NCBI GenBank assembly: GCA_004369085.1
Contig: ML210448.1
Location: 5,987 to 26,763, forward strand
Direction: 5' to 3'
DNA length: 20,777 bases
Source: Coprinopsis marcescibilis
Lineage: Eukaryota > Basidiomycota > Agaricomycetes > Agaricales > Psathyrellaceae
Shown: piece by piece, positions 19,072 to 20,777 of the stretch
Numbering within the stretch: position 1 is the stretch's first letter
Layout: every line of letters starts with the position of its first letter
The notes under the pieces: model-generated
What the model was told of the DNA's origin: nothing
The model's input: the letters and a program-made list of their open reading frames with translations, nothing else
The model's database searches: none
Made by a program: the position numbers and the translations under genes

Positions 19072-19458
19072 TATGGCAAAATGGGCATTCAGAGGGTAGA
19101 TTCTCGTAGGATGGGCATGGTCCGCAATGAACAGGGAGGTGCGAACGAACCCGTTTGGCCCTGATCAATGATCCTACTATTAGGCAACGTCTTCCAATGC
19201 TAACAGCAACAAGTACCAGCCGGTGCCAAAGAAACTGAACCAACACCGACTGGCACTTGCTGCTTGGCTCTCAGACTATGGGTTATAGAGGCAGCTCATT
19301 GGCATCAAAAATTTGGGACTATGAGAGGGGAAACAGTAGTGGGTTACAGGGCCATTGTTATATAATGGAAGATAGTTTGCTTTTCTCAAGGATACTACAT
19401 CTACAAACGATCATCAATGTACAACAATTTGGGACCAACATTTGCAATGGCAATTCTA
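19072..19458. other. Intergenic region
   Basis: Lies upstream of the homeodomain-like gene and downstream of the ankyrin gene, both on the minus strand. It holds one long hairpin (19205-19264) and no coding frame. Promoter elements for the homeodomain-like gene must lie in the left part, but no clear TATA or operator stands out. Confidence 0.5.
19205..19264 (-). repeat. 25-bp inverted repeat, uninterrupted only with G.U pairs on the minus strand
   Basis: Arm 1 (19205-19229) and arm 2 (19240-19264) enclose a 10-base loop. Read as minus-strand RNA, all 25 positions pair: 18 Watson-Crick and 7 G.U (at 19209, 19215, 19220 and 19226-19229). Read as plus-strand RNA, the same seven positions are A.C mismatches. 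It lies about 195 bases past the ankyrin gene stop, in its likely 3' untranslated region. It could also be a short decayed palindromic element. Confidence 0.65.
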
Positions 19459-20777
19459 TCATTCCCCATTCCAACCCAATGCCCTGAATAGTGCTAAATG
19501 TTCATCAGTTGCAGCACTGACGTCAATGTCTTTTTGCTGTAGCAACAACTCAACAACATTGTTGTGACCAGCTTTGACAGCCAAGATGAGTGCTGTGCCC
19601 TTTCTAGGGCATGAGAAGTTGATGTTGATGTTTTCATGCTGTAGCAACAGCTCGACAATGTCTTTGTGACCACGGAGAGCAGCATTCATGAGTGCTGTCC
19701 ACTCATGGGATTGCATGAAATTGATGTCAACATCCTCCCGCTGCATCAAAATTTTGACAATTTCCGTACGCCCCAATCTGGCTGCCTGGGCAATGGCTGT
19801 CCCGACCACCCCATCTGATATGTTGACATCAATGCCATCGACTCCAAGGAGTAGCTGAACAGCATCTGATTGGTCACGACGGGCAGCAATAATGAGGGCT
19901 GAATCACCGCAATCACCATAGTTGCTTTGAGGTACTGTTGCATTCACATCAATGCCCTGGACACGAAGCAGGACCTTCATGACTTCCGTGTGGCCATGCC
20001 TACCAGCCTCCATGAGTGCAGTGCAAGGACCTGTGTTGACGTGGTCGGCATCGACAACTCCCAGAAGCATTTCTACAACAGAAACATGGCTTCGACGTGC
20101 AGCATGCATCAGGGGTGTAAATTCATTGAGATCGGTGCATCGAATATCGATGCCCTCAACTCCAATGAGCAATGCTACCGTCTCGCAATGGCCGTTGATG
20201 GCCGCGAATGTCAGTGCAGTCCGGCCCAATGTCGATTTGGAGTTGACGTTGACGGTGGGAGCAGGCGGGCAGGTAGCGAGCAAGGGATCCAAACCTAGCC
20301 ATCGCGCAAGCAGAGTGTGGAAGTTGTACACAGCGGCGAGCTGGATCGAGTTTATTACGTCTGACCAAGGGTAGTGATCAGAGATCCAGGGAAAGTGTTG
20401 ACAGTGCTGGATGAACTCCTCAATCGAGGATGGCTGTGACTTTGAGGATTGTGCATGGGTTACCCAGTGGCGATGGGCGTATTCGAGAAGGGGGTGTTTT
20501 GCGAAGATTTCATCGTAGTATCTGAGACGACCGCCGACAGTGTAGTTCTGAAAGCCACAACCTCGAAGGCGACTGATACAGGTGCAAGCCAACATGGCCT
20601 CTGCATCGACACCTGCCTTCAAAAGGTAGGACTTTAGGTAATCGTGAGCGGTGTAATCTATATATAGGTTTCTTCAGATATAATCCAGGCCTGGAGAGTG
20701 AGACGCACGTACGGACGAGGCGGACAAGACTAGTCCTGGTCTCAAGGGTAATCAATCCACAGCATGCCGACAGCAGC
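19459..20777 (-). CDS. NACHT-type ankyrin repeat protein, C-terminal part (runs off right edge)
   Basis: Exon 20777-20713 (partial) joins exon 20657-19459 across a 55-bp intron (20712-20658, GTACGT...TATAG). The join creates LVHYTAHDYL, the conserved block that follows the NACHT and winged-helix part of fungal NLR-like proteins; the upstream CCGLITLETRTSLVRLV fits the same region. EYAHRHWVTHA follows, then about seven ankyrin repeats (for example GRTALTFAAINGHCETVALL, CTALMEAGRHGHTEVMKVLL, WTALMNAALRGHKDIVELLL), each about 35 residues with a (G/D)IDVN-type end. The stop is TGA 19461-19459, after a short last half-repeat. In such proteins NACHT hydrolyses NTP and the repeats sense a ligand; the ligand here is unknown. 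The NACHT domain itself lies outside the window. No stops or frameshifts. Confidence 0.9.

Noticed and set aside
20156..20368. Extra open frames overlapping the ankyrin gene on both strands
   Set aside because: They are shadows of the repeat-bearing, GC-richer ankyrin frame.

Overview
The window looks like fungal nuclear DNA, most likely from an agaricomycete (mushroom-forming basidiomycete). The reasons are 47-122 bp introns with GT...AG ends, a helitron-type PIF1 helicase, gypsy and copia polyproteins whose wording matches basidiomycete families I know, and a NACHT-type ankyrin protein and homeodomain-like protein of styles common in these fungi. The species call is inference. No prokaryotic features, rRNA, intact tRNA or CRISPR array were seen.

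About 1-17,700 is a transposon graveyard. An array of short alternating motifs (1-434) opens it. Then come the broken C-terminal end of a PIF1/Helitron helicase (+, 1609-2211), a broken multi-exon gene with an OB-fold-like segment (+, 2222-3746) split by a solo LTR (2768-3436), and a broken multi-exon gene of unknown function facing it (-, 3882-5839). About 5,880-8,000 is non-coding with LTR-like landmarks. From 8,560 to 15,352 lies a decayed Ty3/gypsy element on the minus strand, with gag, protease, RT, RNase H and integrase all recognisable. Its integrase zinc finger is split by an insertion flanked by a 9-bp duplication, and that insertion is itself split by a second solo LTR of the family found at 2768. 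A younger, 5'-truncated Ty1/copia element (-, 15,353-17,695) with one 208-bp LTR abuts the gypsy gag.

From about 17,700 to the right edge the sequence is ordinary and CpG-rich. It holds a spliced homeodomain-like gene (-) and the C-terminal part of a NACHT/ankyrin receptor-like gene (-) that runs off the window, with a 25-bp G.U-rich hairpin between them.

The oldest elements share one damage pattern: in-frame stops that are mostly TGA where the family has arginine, plus TAG where it has glutamine. This is what C-to-T decay of CGA and CAG would produce, and it goes with low CpG content. The layers can therefore be dated relative to each other. Helicase, neighbouring genes and gypsy are oldest, the solo LTRs and 9-bp-flanked insertion came later, and copia is the least decayed. 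All reading frames, splice sites and counts were worked out by eye, without alignment software.
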